This document shows positions 41,234-51,905 of a DNA stretch of 64,000 nucleotides, piece after piece (position 1 is the stretch's first letter; each line of letters starts with the position of its first letter). Under the pieces are notes generated by a model, which saw nothing but the letters and a program-made list of their open reading frames with translations, was not told where the DNA came from and did not search any database. Origin of the DNA: Candidatus Binatia bacterium (GTDB lineage: Bacteria > Desulfobacterota > Binatia > UBA9968 > JAJDTQ01); the NCBI GenBank assembly GCA_022824205.1, contig JAJEAI010000039.1:1-64000 (forward strand). The letters are read 5' to 3'. The translations under genes were made by a program, and so were the position numbers.

Positions 41234-42523
41234 CTAGTCAAGAACGCCTCGGGCAGCCGAATGCCGCAGTTGGCGGCACACCAGCTTGATGCTGCGTGAA
41301 ACCACGTCCCCATCCGCGGCCGCGGCCAGCGCGGCGCGGCGGCCCACGGCCGCGGCCCGCGCGGGTTCCGCCAGCAGATCGCCGATGGCTGCCGGAAGGT
41401 CCTCGGCACCGCGCACCTCGACGCCCGCGCCCTGCTCCACAAGCGCCCGGGCGGTCCCGGCGACGTTGGCGTGGTGAGGACCGAACAGCACCGGCTTGGC
41501 CCAACGCGCGGGTTCCAGGAGATTGTGCCCTCCCGCCGGCACCAGGGTTCCACCCACGAACGCGACGTCCGCGCAGCCGTACACGCGCGGCAACTCGCCC
41601 AGGGTATCCAGCAGCAGCACGCCGCCTTCCCCGAACGGGGCGCCCTTCCGGTCGCTCCGCTTGCGGTAAGGCAGGCCGCGTTGCCGCAGCAGGCGTTCCA
41701 CCTCCACGAACCGCTCGGGATGCCTGGGAGCGAGGACCATCAACAGTCCCGGGAAACGGCGGCGCAATTCGGCGAAGACCTCCAGCAGCACTTCTTCCTC
41801 GCCGCGATGGGTGCTCCCCGCCACCACGACGGGCCCCGCGCCGAAGCCCGACAGGTCCAGGACCGCCTCCTGGGCCGCCGGCGCGTGTTTCAGGGAACCC
41901 GTGACCGTTACCTTGGCCGGTTCCACGCCCAGGCGCAACAACCGCGCGGCGTTCTCGTCGTCCTGCATGCCGAACGCGGATACGTGCTCCAGCACGGGCC
42001 GGAAGAGTCTGCGGAACCGCTTGAACAGATGCGCGCCGCGCGGCGACACGCGGCCGCTGAGCACCATCAGAGGGATGCGCAGCCGGCGCGCCGCGTGAAT
42101 GAAGTTGGGCCAGATCTCCGTTTCAAGCACGATGATCACTTCCGGCCGGAGGCGCCGCAGGCTGCGGGAGACCAGCCACGGCACGTCCAGGGGCAGGTAG
42201 GTGACGGCGTCCACGTCGGGCAGCGCGTCCCATCCGGTGCGCCGGCCGGTGGCCGTGACCGTGGACAGCAGCAGCTTTCGCTCCGGCCAGCGAGTCTTCA
42301 TGCACCGGAGCAGCGGGGCGGCCGAGCGCACCTCGCCCACCGAGGCGGCGTGGATCCAGATGGGGCGGGAACCGCCCAGGGAGTCGAGCAGTTCCGGGGG
42401 ATACGAGGCGAAGCGCTCACGCAGGCCTTGATACGGACGCCGCGGGAGCACGAAGAGCAAGGGCCATGCCGCGATGCCGATCATCAGGCCCACGTGCCAC
42501 AGCGTATTGTAGAGGCTCAACAC
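41234..42523 (-). CDS. waaA: 3-deoxy-D-manno-octulosonic acid transferase
   Basis: PIWIHAASVGEVRSAAPLL; TYLPLDVPWLVSRSLRRLRPEVIIVLETEIWPNF; GGHNLLEPARWAKPVLFGPH. Confidence 0.96.
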   Translation of the reverse strand: MLSLYNTLWHVGLMIGIAAWPLLFVLPRRPYQGLRERFASYPPELLDSLGGSRPIWIHAASVGEVRSAAPLLRCMKTRWPERKLLLSTVTATGRRTGWDALPDVDAVTYLPLDVPWLVSRSLRRLRPEVIIVLETEIWPNFIHAARRLRIPLMVLSGRVSPRGAHLFKRFRRLFRPVLEHVSAFGMQDDENAARLLRLGVEPAKVTVTGSLKHAPAAQEAVLDLSGFGAGPVVVAGSTHRGEEEVLLEVFAELRRRFPGLLMVLAPRHPERFVEVERLLRQRGLPYRKRSDRKGAPFGEGGVLLLDTLGELPRVYGCADVAFVGGTLVPAGGHNLLEPARWAKPVLFGPHHANVAGTARALVEQGAGVEVRGAEDLPAAIGDLLAEPARAAAVGRRAALAAAADGDVVSRSIKLVCRQLRHSAARGVLD

Positions 42524-42574
42524 CCTTTCCGGCTCCGTCCGTCGCCGCAGGCCCGCGCGGAAGGGCGGACCACG

Positions 42575-44326
42575 TCAGTGCAGGTACTTTCTCTCCGTGG
42601 TGCCGTCGCCCAGGGCCTGCAGATGATAGAGGCGGCTGTACTCCTTCCGCCGGGCCAGCAGGTCCTTGTGAGTGCCCTGCTCCACCACGGTGCCCTTGGC
42701 CAGGACCACGATGCGCGTGGCGTTGCGAATGGTCGACAGGCGGTGGGCGATCACCAGGCTGGTGCGGTTCTTCATGAGTTCGTCCAGAGCGCCCTGAACC
42801 AGCCGCTCCGACTCGGAGTCGAGCGCGGAAGTCGCTTCGTCCAGGATCAGGATGGGCGCGTTCTTCAGCACCGCCCGGGCGATGGCGATGCGCTGGCGCT
42901 GTCCCCCGGAAAGCTTGAGGCCCAGCTCGCCGATAACGGTGTCGTACCCGGCCGGCAACTCCATGATGAAGCCGTGGGCATGGGCCGCCTTGGCGGCGCG
43001 GATGACGTCGTCCATGCCCTTGGACGGATCGCCGTAGGAGATGTTGTTCCGCACGCTGTCGTTGAAGAGGAAGGTGTGCTGGGTGACGATGGCGATCTGG
43101 CGCCGCAGCGACGCGAGGGTCAGCTTGCGGACGTCCACCCCATCCAGGGTGATGCTCCCCGACGTGACGTCGTAAAAACGCGGCAGCAAGGCCGACAGGG
43201 TCGTCTTCCCCGCGCCGCTCATGCCCACCACCGCCACCGTCTCGCCGCGCCGTATCTCCAGATCGATGCCCGCCAGGACGGGCTCCTCGCGGTACCCGAA
43301 GGTTACTTCGCGAAATGCGATGCGGTCGGAAAAACGCCCCGCGAAAACCGCGTCCGGGTCATCGTCGATGTCCAGCGGCGCGTCCAGCACGTCGAAGATC
43401 CTCTCGCCTCCGGCAACCCCCTGGTAGATTTCCGGCAAGGTACGGCTCAGGTGCTTGAAGGGTTCGTAGACCAGCAGCATCGCGGTGATGAAGGCGAAGA
43501 ACTCCCCCGCGGTGCGCCCTCCGGCCATGACCGAGCTGCCGCCGTACCAGAGGACTCCGGCGAAGCCGAGGCCCGCCAGCACTTCCATGGCCGAGGGAAT
43601 GATGGCACGGGCGCGGCTCGCCTTCATGCTGTGGCGCAGGACCTCACGGTTCTCGCGGTTGAAGCGTTCCATCTCGTACCGCTCCATGCCGAAGGCCTTG
43701 ACGATGGGGCTCCCTTGAAGGCTCTCCTGAAGGATCGCGGCAAGGGTCCCGGTGCTCGCCTGGCTTTTGCGGGTGGCCGCCCGCACGCGTCCCGTGAGCC
43801 CCCGCACCGGAAGGACGGCACCGGGGAAGGCGACGAAGGCGATGGATGCCAGCACCCAGTCCATGTAGAAGGCCACCAGCGTCAACGCCGTCACCGAGGT
43901 GCTGTTGCGCGCCAGCGAGGCGGCGGAACTGGTGAGCGCCACTCGCACCAGGTTGACGTCGCTGGTGACACGGGAGAGAAGCGTGCCCGTGGGGTTGCGA
44001 TGAATGTACGCCAGCGAGAGCCATTGAAGTTTCTCGCACAGGGCGGAACGCAGGTCGCGGATGATCCGATGGCCGACGTAGTCCATCAGGTAGACCTGGC
44101 CGAAGTTGGACGTCCCGCGAACCGCGAAAACCAGCACCACCATGAAGGGGACGTAGAGCAGCATGGCGGGGTCCTTGTTCACGAACATCCGGTCCATCAT
44201 GTCCCGCACCACGAACGGGAGCGCGGCGGTGGAAGCGCTGAACAGCAGCATGCAGGCCACCGCGGCGCAGAAATGCGGCCATACGTAAGGTCGCAGGTAG
44301 TGCAGCAAACGCCGGTAGGCCGTCAT
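42575..44326 (-). CDS. msbA: Lipid A export ABC transporter permease/ATP-binding protein MsbA
   Basis: Walker A GMSGAGKTTLSALLPRF, LSGGQRQRIAIARAVL signature; position in lipid A cluster. Confidence 0.93.
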   Translation of the reverse strand: MTAYRRLLHYLRPYVWPHFCAAVACMLLFSASTAALPFVVRDMMDRMFVNKDPAMLLYVPFMVVLVFAVRGTSNFGQVYLMDYVGHRIIRDLRSALCEKLQWLSLAYIHRNPTGTLLSRVTSDVNLVRVALTSSAASLARNSTSVTALTLVAFYMDWVLASIAFVAFPGAVLPVRGLTGRVRAATRKSQASTGTLAAILQESLQGSPIVKAFGMERYEMERFNRENREVLRHSMKASRARAIIPSAMEVLAGLGFAGVLWYGGSSVMAGGRTAGEFFAFITAMLLVYEPFKHLSRTLPEIYQGVAGGERIFDVLDAPLDIDDDPDAVFAGRFSDRIAFREVTFGYREEPVLAGIDLEIRRGETVAVVGMSGAGKTTLSALLPRFYDVTSGSITLDGVDVRKLTLASLRRQIAIVTQHTFLFNDSVRNNISYGDPSKGMDDVIRAAKAAHAHGFIMELPAGYDTVIGELGLKLSGGQRQRIAIARAVLKNAPILILDEATSALDSESERLVQGALDELMKNRTSLVIAHRLSTIRNATRIVVLAKGTVVEQGTHKDLLARRKEYSRLYHLQALGDGTTERKYLH

Positions 44327-45507
44327 GAAGGCGCCCCCGTGCCGGCGCCGGCGAGCAACCGCACGGCCATGTCCGCGACGCGTCCGGGAGCGCCAGGGGG
44401 CCCGAGGCGGCGGCGCACGGCCTCCAGTTTCCGCACCACCGTCCGGTGGACCTCCGGCCGGAGCAGGCGCCGGGTTTCGACGAGAATCCGTTCGGCCGTG
44501 ACGTCGCTCTGGATCAACTCGGGCACCACGCGTTCGCCGGCGATGATGTTCACCATGCCGATGTGCTCCACGCGGATGAGCATGCGCCCCAGCCAATAGC
44601 TCAAGGGCGACAGGCGGTAGGCGATGACCATGGGCTTCTTGAGCAGACCCACCTCCAGGGTCGCGGTTCCCGAAGCCACCCACACGAGGTCCGCCGCCGC
44701 CAGCACGTTGTAGGCGTCGCCGTCGGCGATGCGCACGGCGAACGGGGCGTCGGACACGGCCCGCTCCAACTCGCCACGCTCGATGGTGCTGGCCCGTATC
44801 AGGACGAACTGGACCTCGCGCTCGCGTGCCAGGGCGCGCGCCGCCTCCAGCATGGGGCCGATGAGCGAGGCCACTTCCTTCTGGCGGCTGCCGGGCATGA
44901 TCGCCACGGTGAGCTTCGCGCTTTCCAGCCCCAATCCGCCCAGGCTGGCCCGGCGATCCCGGCTGGGGTTGACGGCGTCCACGAGCGGGTGTCCGACGAA
45001 GTTCACCATCCGCACGCCCGAAGACTGGTACAGTTCCGCCTCGAACGGGAACACCACGGCCATGGCGTCGACGCGGGCGGCGAGTTGGCGAATGCGGTAG
45101 CGGCGCCACGCCCACACCTGCGGACTGATGTAGTAGAGCACGGTGATGCCGTGGCGCCGGGCGAGGCGCGCCAGGCGCATGTTGAACTCCGGAAAGTCGA
45201 TGAGAATGAGCAGGGCCGGGCGCGTGCTCAGAAGTACGCGCCGCAAGAGCCGGTAGGCCAGCCAGACGTCGCGCAGGCTGCCCAACACCTCCCAGAACCC
45301 CACCCCCGACACCTTGGCGATGTCGTGCACCACCTTCATGCCCGCCTGGCGCAGGCCGGCTCCCCCCATGCCGAAGAAGTCCAGCGTCGGCATGCGCTGC
45401 CTGAGGGTCCGTACCAGCTCCGCCCCGCGGGCGTCGCCCGAGGCTTCGCCGCACACCAGCATCACTCCCGCCGGTCCCCCTCCCGACGACATCCGGTTCG
45501 TCATCAC
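44323..45507 (-). CDS. lpxB: Lipid-A-disaccharide synthase
   Basis: VMLVCGEASGDARGAELV; YYISPQVWAWRRYRIRQLAARVDAMAVVFPFEAELY; MPGSRQKEV. Confidence 0.96.
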   Translation of the reverse strand: MMTNRMSSGGGPAGVMLVCGEASGDARGAELVRTLRQRMPTLDFFGMGGAGLRQAGMKVVHDIAKVSGVGFWEVLGSLRDVWLAYRLLRRVLLSTRPALLILIDFPEFNMRLARLARRHGITVLYYISPQVWAWRRYRIRQLAARVDAMAVVFPFEAELYQSSGVRMVNFVGHPLVDAVNPSRDRRASLGGLGLESAKLTVAIMPGSRQKEVASLIGPMLEAARALAREREVQFVLIRASTIERGELERAVSDAPFAVRIADGDAYNVLAAADLVWVASGTATLEVGLLKKPMVIAYRLSPLSYWLGRMLIRVEHIGMVNIIAGERVVPELIQSDVTAERILVETRRLLRPEVHRTVVRKLEAVRRRLGPPGAPGRVADMAVRLLAGAGTGAPS

Positions 45508-46436
45508 AAGCGCTCACTGATCGCCGAGGCGATCCGCAGGGCGTGCAATCCGTCCTCCCCACTCACCACCGGATCGCCGCGGCCGGCCACCGATTCCAGG
45601 AACGACTCGATCTGGTCCTGGAGGGCATCGCCGTTCTCGGTCACGATGGTCTGCCCCGAAATGCCGTCCCAGCCCCGGCTCCGGTCCTCCATGCGGTAAA
45701 CCTGCGCCTTCTTGGCGTCGTAGTCGAGCGAAATGTAGGCGTCGTTCTGGAAGAAGCGAATCTTGCGCTCGCGCTTCATGGACACCCGGCTCGCGGTGAC
45801 GTTGGCGACGCAGCCGTCCTCGAAGCGGATGCGCGCGTTGGCGATGTCCGGCTTGTCCGTGAGCACGGTGACTCCGGTGGCGTCGATCTGGACGACCGGC
45901 GCAGGCACCAGGCTCGAGATCACGTCGATGTCGTGGATCATCAGGTCCAGCACCACGTCGACATCGGTGCCACGGGCGATGAACGGGGCCAGCCGATGAC
46001 ACTCCACGAACCGCGGCGCCGCGATGACCGAGGAAAGCGCGCGCACCACCGGGTTGAAACGCTCCAGGTGCCCCACCTGGAGGATGCGTCCGTGGCGCCG
46101 CGCGGTCTTCACCAACTCGCAGCCGTCGGCCACCGTGGCGGTGATGGGTTTCTCCACCAGCACGTCGACCCCCGCCTCCAGGCACGTGCGCGCCACCGGG
46201 TAGTGTTGCTGGGTCGGCACCGCGATGCTCACGCAGCGCACGTGCTCCAGCATGCGCCGGAAATCGGTGACCGCGGAGGCGTGGTACCGTGCCCCGGCCT
46301 CTTGCGCGCGCCCTTCGTCGATGTCGGCCACGGCCACGAGATCGGCCGCGGGCGAAGCCGCGTACTTGGCCGCATGCAGGCTCCCGGCGTAGCCCACACC
46401 GATCACTCCCACCGCGATGGGCTCCCGCTCGCTCAT
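45504..46436 (-). CDS. Gfo/Idh/MocA family oxidoreductase
   Basis: IAVGVIGVGYAGSLHAAKYAAS; DVLVEKPITATVADG (EKP motif); overlaps lpxB and lpxI. Confidence 0.93.
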   Translation of the reverse strand: MSEREPIAVGVIGVGYAGSLHAAKYAASPAADLVAVADIDEGRAQEAGARYHASAVTDFRRMLEHVRCVSIAVPTQQHYPVARTCLEAGVDVLVEKPITATVADGCELVKTARRHGRILQVGHLERFNPVVRALSSVIAAPRFVECHRLAPFIARGTDVDVVLDLMIHDIDVISSLVPAPVVQIDATGVTVLTDKPDIANARIRFEDGCVANVTASRVSMKRERKIRFFQNDAYISLDYDAKKAQVYRMEDRSRGWDGISGQTIVTENGDALQDQIESFLESVAGRGDPVVSGEDGLHALRIASAISERL

Positions 46437-47320
46437 TCCGGCTCCGGCGCCACCGCGACCACCGCGATGCCCGCATCGTCGGCGGCCGCCAGCAACTCTT
46501 CCTTGTCCAGCAAGATCGATCGCCCGCACTCCACGGCGAGAACGCCGCCGCCCGCTTCCCGCAGAACCTCGATGGTCCCGGGGCCGATGGCGGGGACGTC
46601 GAAGCGCAGATCCTGGTCCGGTTTGCTCATCTTCACCACCACGACGGAGCCCTCGACGATCTCGCCGCCGCGGCGGACGGCGGCATCCGTGCCCTCGATG
46701 GCTTCCACGGCCAGGATGACCCCCTCCTTCAGCACCAGCGTCTGGCCGATACCCATGCGCCCGAGTGCCTTCACCAGCGGAATACCCATCCGAACGTCCC
46801 GCCACTGCTGCGCGCTCGGTTCGGTGCGGGTCAACACCCCGGGGGCCGCGGGAACGATACGCTCGAGGAAAATCGTCGAAGGCACCACGCGGATGCCTTC
46901 GCCCTCGAGTTCCCCGGCGACGCCGCGCAAGAGGTAGTCGTCGTCCCGGCGGCGCATGCGCGCCAGCAACGCGAGGCCCCTGGGATCGGGCCTGAAGTTC
47001 GAGAACATGCGCACCTTGCGGATACCGCCCGCCATGACGGCGTGACGGACCTCGGCCTTGTGGAAAGTGCGGATGATCCTGCCCAACTGGCCCACCCGTA
47101 TCCAGGTCACCTCCGCCGCGAACCGTTCGATCTCCGGGTCCGTTTCGCCGCGATGGGCCACCGCGATCACACGCACCCCGGCCGCGCCCGCGTTGCGGGC
47201 GAATATCAATGGGAAGCGGCCGCTGCCGGCGATCAGCCCGACCCGGTCCGCCGGCATGTCCGGCATCCGGCTCGGCGGCGCCTCGCCCGCATCGAGCCTT
47301 CCACCCAGTGGATCATCCAT
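46433..47320 (-). CDS. lpxI: UDP-2,3-diacylglucosamine diphosphatase LpxI
   Basis: VGLIAGSGRFPLIFARNAGAAGVRVIAVAHRGETDPEIE; MAGGIRKVRMF; SKPDQDLRFDVPAIGPGTIEVLREAGGGVLAVE; start uncertain. Confidence 0.94.
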   Translation of the reverse strand: MDDPLGGRLDAGEAPPSRMPDMPADRVGLIAGSGRFPLIFARNAGAAGVRVIAVAHRGETDPEIERFAAEVTWIRVGQLGRIIRTFHKAEVRHAVMAGGIRKVRMFSNFRPDPRGLALLARMRRRDDDYLLRGVAGELEGEGIRVVPSTIFLERIVPAAPGVLTRTEPSAQQWRDVRMGIPLVKALGRMGIGQTLVLKEGVILAVEAIEGTDAAVRRGGEIVEGSVVVVKMSKPDQDLRFDVPAIGPGTIEVLREAGGGVLAVECGRSILLDKEELLAAADDAGIAVVAVAPEPE

Positions 47321-47352
47321 CCCCGACCGGACGACGCATCGACTTGCTCCCA

Positions 47353-47781
47353 TCAGACCGGCATCTCCATGGCGGACAACTCCGCCTCCGCCACGCGCTT
47401 GCCCGCCACCGTCACGTGCCCGGTGAGGCGCCAATAGTGCTTGCGCCGGCGCAGGATTTCCATCTCGATGCGCAACTGATCGCCCGGCTCCACGGGGTGC
47501 TTGAACTTGACCCGATCGAGACCGGTAAGGACGAAGACCTTCTCCGCCGGGAATTGGCTGCAGCGCGCGAAGATGGCGCCGACCTGCGCCATGGCTTCGC
47601 AGATCAACACGCCGGGCATGATGGGCTTGTCCGGGAAGTGGCCCTGAAAGAAGCTCTCGTTGATGCTGACGTTCTTGATGCCCACGATACGCCGGTTCGG
47701 TTCGAGCTCCACGATTCGATCCACCAGAAGGAACGGATAACGGTGCGGGATCAACTTGCGTATCTCGGTTACGTCCATCAT
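47353..47781 (-). CDS. fabZ: 3-hydroxyacyl-ACP dehydratase FabZ
   Basis: IRKLIPHRYPFLLVDRIVELEPNRRIVGIKNVSINESFFQGHFPDKPIMPGVLICEAMAQ. Confidence 0.98.
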   Translation of the reverse strand: MMDVTEIRKLIPHRYPFLLVDRIVELEPNRRIVGIKNVSINESFFQGHFPDKPIMPGVLICEAMAQVGAIFARCSQFPAEKVFVLTGLDRVKFKHPVEPGDQLRIEMEILRRRKHYWRLTGHVTVAGKRVAEAELSAMEMPV

Positions 47782-47785
47782 ATGG

Positions 47786-48841
47786 CTACGGGACCTCCTT
47801 GTCCTCCGTAGAGGCTTTCAAACGCAACGCTCGCTCGATTTCGGCGACCCGACGCCACAGCGCGGGCAGCTTGGGCAGGAGCCGCATAACCCTGAGCCAC
47901 TCCTTGTGCGGCGCGGCCATGATCAGCCCGGAGAGCACCGAACCGGGCGGCACCGATTGCAGAATGGCGCTCCTGGGTCCGATCACCGACCGGGAACCGA
48001 TCTCCACGTGGTCCTTGACACCCGCCTGCCCGGCCAGGATTACGTCGTCGCCCACCACCGCGCTCCCGGCAATGCCCGTCTGGGCGATGATCAGGCATCG
48101 TTCACCCACCACCACATTGTGCCCTATCTGCACGAGATTATCGATCTTCGTGCCCGCGCCGATGCGGGTGCTGCCGATGGTGGCCCGGTCGATGGTGGTG
48201 TTGGCGCCGACCTCCACGTGGTCTCCGATCTCCACGATCCCGGCCTGCGGCACCTTGAGACGCCCCGGACCGTGGCCCGCGTACCCGAATCCGTCGCTGC
48301 CGACGACGACACCCGCGTGCAGGATGACGCCGTCGCCAATCCGGCAACCCTCCGCCAGCGTCACGTTGGGATGGAGCACGCAACCCCGGCCGAGGCGAGC
48401 CTCCGCTCCGATGGACACGCCCGGCATCAATACCGTCTCCTCTCCCACACGGGCGTTCCTGCCCACGAAGCAGTGAGGATAGAGGCTGGCTCCCGGTTCG
48501 ATGACAGCGGTTGGATCGACCGCGGCCAAGGGACTCACGCCCGCCGCATGCGCCGTCGGAGGATTGAACAGTGCGTGGATTCGCGCGAAGGCGCGCAGGG
48601 GGTCGCCGGTCACAAGGAGGTTCCGCACGGCCTCCGCGCCGGGGTCATCGGCCACGATGACCGCGCTGGCCCGGCAGGAATCCAGATGCCGCCGGTAGCG
48701 CGGGTGGATGAGAAAGGTGATGTCTCCCGGACCCGCGTCCTCGATGGAGGACACACGCTCAATGGTCGCGTCCGCGTCGCCGATCACCCGTCCGCCGACA
48801 AGGTCGGCGAGGTCGGCGAGCGATTTGCGTGAGGTGGTCAC
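47786..48841 (-). CDS. lpxD: UDP-3-O-(3-hydroxyacyl)glucosamine N-acyltransferase
   Basis: Left-handed beta-helix hexapeptides; IGANTTIDRATIGSTRIGAGTKIDNLVQIGHNVVVGE. Confidence 0.97.
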   Translation of the reverse strand: MTTSRKSLADLADLVGGRVIGDADATIERVSSIEDAGPGDITFLIHPRYRRHLDSCRASAVIVADDPGAEAVRNLLVTGDPLRAFARIHALFNPPTAHAAGVSPLAAVDPTAVIEPGASLYPHCFVGRNARVGEETVLMPGVSIGAEARLGRGCVLHPNVTLAEGCRIGDGVILHAGVVVGSDGFGYAGHGPGRLKVPQAGIVEIGDHVEVGANTTIDRATIGSTRIGAGTKIDNLVQIGHNVVVGERCLIIAQTGIAGSAVVGDDVILAGQAGVKDHVEIGSRSVIGPRSAILQSVPPGSVLSGLIMAAPHKEWLRVMRLLPKLPALWRRVAEIERALRLKASTEDKEVP

Positions 48842-49362
48842 CTGTCCTTGTCGCCCGTATTCCGGAAGCGCTCGTCGTAGAGCTTGATCACGTCGTCGGT
48901 GATGTCGGTTCCCTTGTCCGTGTAGAGAAGCTGGCTCCGTTCCAGGATCATGGTGAACTTGCCCGTCTTGCCCACCTCCGAGATGATCTTCTGCAGATCC
49001 TTCAGGATGCCGTCGGTGATCTCGCGCTCCCGCAGAGCCAACTCCTCCTGCATGTCGCGCTTGTCGCGCTCATAGTCGCGCAGCCGGCGCTGGAAGCGAA
49101 GTTGCGCCTTGGCCCGTTCGCTCTCCTTCATCAGGACGCCCTGCTTCTGCAAGTCCCGCTGCTCCTTCTCGATGGCCTGCTGTTCCTTCAGAAGTGTCGC
49201 CTCCTTGTCCTTGACCGAGGCCTGGAACTGAGCGCGCGCGCTCTTGCCCCGCTCGGACTGGCTGATGGCCTTCTGGAGGTGGACGAAACCGACCTTGAGT
49301 TCCTGGCCCCACGCCGGGGCCGGCAGCAGCATCAACAAAAGAACCAACCAGACTCGGTTCAC
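48838..49362 (-). CDS. skp: OmpH/Skp family outer membrane chaperone
   Basis: ELKVGFVHLQKAISQSERGKSARAQF...IERSQLLYTDKGTDITDDVIKLYDE; signal peptide; GTG start. Confidence 0.92.
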   Translation of the reverse strand: MNRVWLVLLLMLLPAPAWGQELKVGFVHLQKAISQSERGKSARAQFQASVKDKEATLLKEQQAIEKEQRDLQKQGVLMKESERAKAQLRFQRRLRDYERDKRDMQEELALREREITDGILKDLQKIISEVGKTGKFTMILERSQLLYTDKGTDITDDVIKLYDERFRNTGDKDR

Positions 49363-49412
49363 CGTAACCTCCGGGAAATAGGACTCCAAATACGGCTTCG
49401 CAACCGGCGCCG

Positions 49413-51785
49413 TCACAGACCCCCCACCGCGCCGAACGCGAATCCGAGAACTTCCTTGCGGTCGGTGGGTTCCGCGTTGATCGGGAACGCCCAGCTCAGT
49501 TTGACGGGTCCGATGGGCGACTGCCACTGCATGGCCAACCCCACCGAACGCTTGAGATCCTCCAACCTGATGTTCTCCCTCGGCCCGAACGCCTGTCCCT
49601 GGTCGAAGAAAACCGAGCCTCGGAAACCCCACTGATTCGCGATGGGGAAGTGAAGCTCCGTCTTGAGGATGAGTTGCTTGTTGCCGCCCACGGCTTCGGG
49701 ATCGTCGCATTCGGGTTCGTCCTTGGGGCATTCCCGCGGACCCAGGGTCCGGTACTCGTAACCGCGCACCGAATTGATGCCGCCGGCGAAGTAGCGTTCG
49801 AACAGCGGCAATTCGCGGTCCGTCCAGGATTCTCCGTAGCCGATCCGGCCTCCGAGCATCAGAGCGAAGTTCCGACCCCATTCGAAGTTGGCCAGGATGG
49901 GATAGTACCACGCCACCGAGGCGTCGCTGCGGATGAAACGGTTGTCGCCCCCCAGTCCGGCCACCTTGACGGACAACGTGGAGCGGGTCCCCTCCGTGGG
50001 GGAGAAGAAATGATTGCGCGTATCGTAGGAGAGTCTCGGAGTGACCGCGCTGGTGGTGGAATCGCCGGGCTCGATGCTCAGCGGAGCGTCGTCTTCCACG
50101 TCGGTGATCTCGGAACGGAAGAACGTGTAGCCGATGCCGCCGTGCAGGTGGTCCAGAACGGAAAACTCCGGCTCCAGGCTCGGATCATCGCGGCGCCAGA
50201 CATCCGCGCGGCGTCCGAAGTACGGTAGCCGAACATAGCGCAAGGGCATACTCACACGGGTGGCGAAGCCGGTGCGTTGATTGGTCCAGGTGGCGTATTC
50301 GGCGGTGGTATGGAAAACGTCGAGACCCACGTCCGCGCGGCTGTCGAAGATGCGCGGCTCGACGAAACCCAGCACGAAGTCCTGGTCGGTGCTGCTCAGC
50401 GTGACGTCCGCGGACAGCCGCCGTCCGGTGCCGAAGAGATTGCGCTCCTCCAGGGAGGTGCGGAAGGAAAAACCGCTGGCGGTGCTGAAGCCCGCGCCGA
50501 CGCTGAAGGTGCCCGTGGGCGCCTCCTCGACCTTCACCAGCAGGTTGATCCGGTCCTCCCGATCCGCCTTCTCCGTGGACACGGTCACGTCCTTGAAGAA
50601 ACCCGTGCGCAGCAAGGCGTTGCGGCTCTCCCGGACCCTGGCGGAGGAGAACCGTCCCTCTTCCGCCACTTCCAGCTCTCGCCGGATCACCTTGTCCCGG
50701 GTCTTGACGTTGCCGGCGATCCTCACCTCGTCGAAGTAGACGAGCGGCCCCTGCGCGATCGCGTAGGTGACGTGGACCAGACGGTCTTGCGGGCTGAAAC
50801 GCGTCTTGGGGGAAACCTCGACAAAAGCGTAACCGCGTTCCGCGTAGCGTTGCTGCAACGCGGTCACGTCATTGAGCAGCCGGCTTCGACGGAAGATCTG
50901 GCCCGACGTGAGACTGACCCGTTCCAACAAACGTTCCGGAGTCGCGCCGATGTCGCCGGCGACCTTCACCTCCCCGACGCGATAGCGCTCGCCCTCCTGG
51001 ATGCGGATCACCACCTCCAGGCCTTCGCCCCGCGGCAGGACGATGGGTTCGTCGATCTTGTGGTCCACGAATCCGTGGTCGTAATAGAAGGACGACAACT
51101 GCGCGGTGTCGTTGGTAAGCACATCGGGATCCAGGCGTCCACGGCTGGTGAAGGGAATGAACCACCGCTCCTTGGTGTCCATGACGTCCTTCAACTCCTC
51201 CTCCGAGAAGGTCCGGTTCCCCTCGAAGGTGATCTTGTGGATCAGGAGCGTCTCTCCTTCGACGACGTTCAGGTTGACGATGGTCTGATTGTTCTCCGCC
51301 GGAGTCAGCGTGTAGTCGACGCGCGTGTTGACGTGGCCCGCCTCGCCGTACAGGCGCAGCACCCTCTGCAACCCCTCCTGCAGGCGCGCGGTGTCCAGGG
51401 CCGCCCGCGACTGTACACCCAGGGCCGCCTCGATATCTTCCGTCGACACCTTGTCGTTACCCAGGATTCGCACGTCCCGGACGTACGGGCGTTCCTTGAC
51501 CGTGTAGGTCAGCACCCCCGCCGCGGAAAAGTCGGCGCTCACGTCATCGAACAGGCCCATGCGGTAGATGGCCTTGACGTCCCGGTCTACCCGGTCGGCA
51601 TCGAACGGTTCGCCCGGCTGGGTCTGGATGCTCAACCGGACGGCGTCCTCCTCCACCCTCAGGTTGCCCTCGACCCGGACCTCGGTCACCAGGGACTGCG
51701 CCGCGGCCAAGCCCTGCCAAGCGACAATCCAGCACATCCCGGCCAGGAAGGCCGCGGCAATTCTTCGGCAAATCCGGATTCGCAT
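49413..51785 (-). CDS. bamA: Outer membrane protein assembly factor BamA
   Basis: POTRA repeats ([27 protein letters not shown]...) and C-terminal barrel with [12 protein letters not shown]...[13 protein letters not shown]. Confidence 0.97.
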   Translation of the reverse strand: MRIRICRRIAAAFLAGMCWIVAWQGLAAAQSLVTEVRVEGNLRVEEDAVRLSIQTQPGEPFDADRVDRDVKAIYRMGLFDDVSADFSAAGVLTYTVKERPYVRDVRILGNDKVSTEDIEAALGVQSRAALDTARLQEGLQRVLRLYGEAGHVNTRVDYTLTPAENNQTIVNLNVVEGETLLIHKITFEGNRTFSEEELKDVMDTKERWFIPFTSRGRLDPDVLTNDTAQLSSFYYDHGFVDHKIDEPIVLPRGEGLEVVIRIQEGERYRVGEVKVAGDIGATPERLLERVSLTSGQIFRRSRLLNDVTALQQRYAERGYAFVEVSPKTRFSPQDRLVHVTYAIAQGPLVYFDEVRIAGNVKTRDKVIRRELEVAEEGRFSSARVRESRNALLRTGFFKDVTVSTEKADREDRINLLVKVEEAPTGTFSVGAGFSTASGFSFRTSLEERNLFGTGRRLSADVTLSSTDQDFVLGFVEPRIFDSRADVGLDVFHTTAEYATWTNQRTGFATRVSMPLRYVRLPYFGRRADVWRRDDPSLEPEFSVLDHLHGGIGYTFFRSEITDVEDDAPLSIEPGDSTTSAVTPRLSYDTRNHFFSPTEGTRSTLSVKVAGLGGDNRFIRSDASVAWYYPILANFEWGRNFALMLGGRIGYGESWTDRELPLFERYFAGGINSVRGYEYRTLGPRECPKDEPECDDPEAVGGNKQLILKTELHFPIANQWGFRGSVFFDQGQAFGPRENIRLEDLKRSVGLAMQWQSPIGPVKLSWAFPINAEPTDRKEVLGFAFGAVGGL

Positions 51786-51905
51786 GAGTCAATACGCCGA
51801 AAAGGCATGTATTGCTAACAAGTTCACAAGCCGTTGTAAAGCGAATTGGAGCACCCGAACGCGCTACGAGGAGCGCACCGGAGCCCGCGCGGATGACGCC
51901 GCCGG

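Noticed and set aside
41471-44599. 1042-aa plus-strand ORF
   Set aside because: Antisense shadow of waaA, msbA and lpxB; no domain signature.
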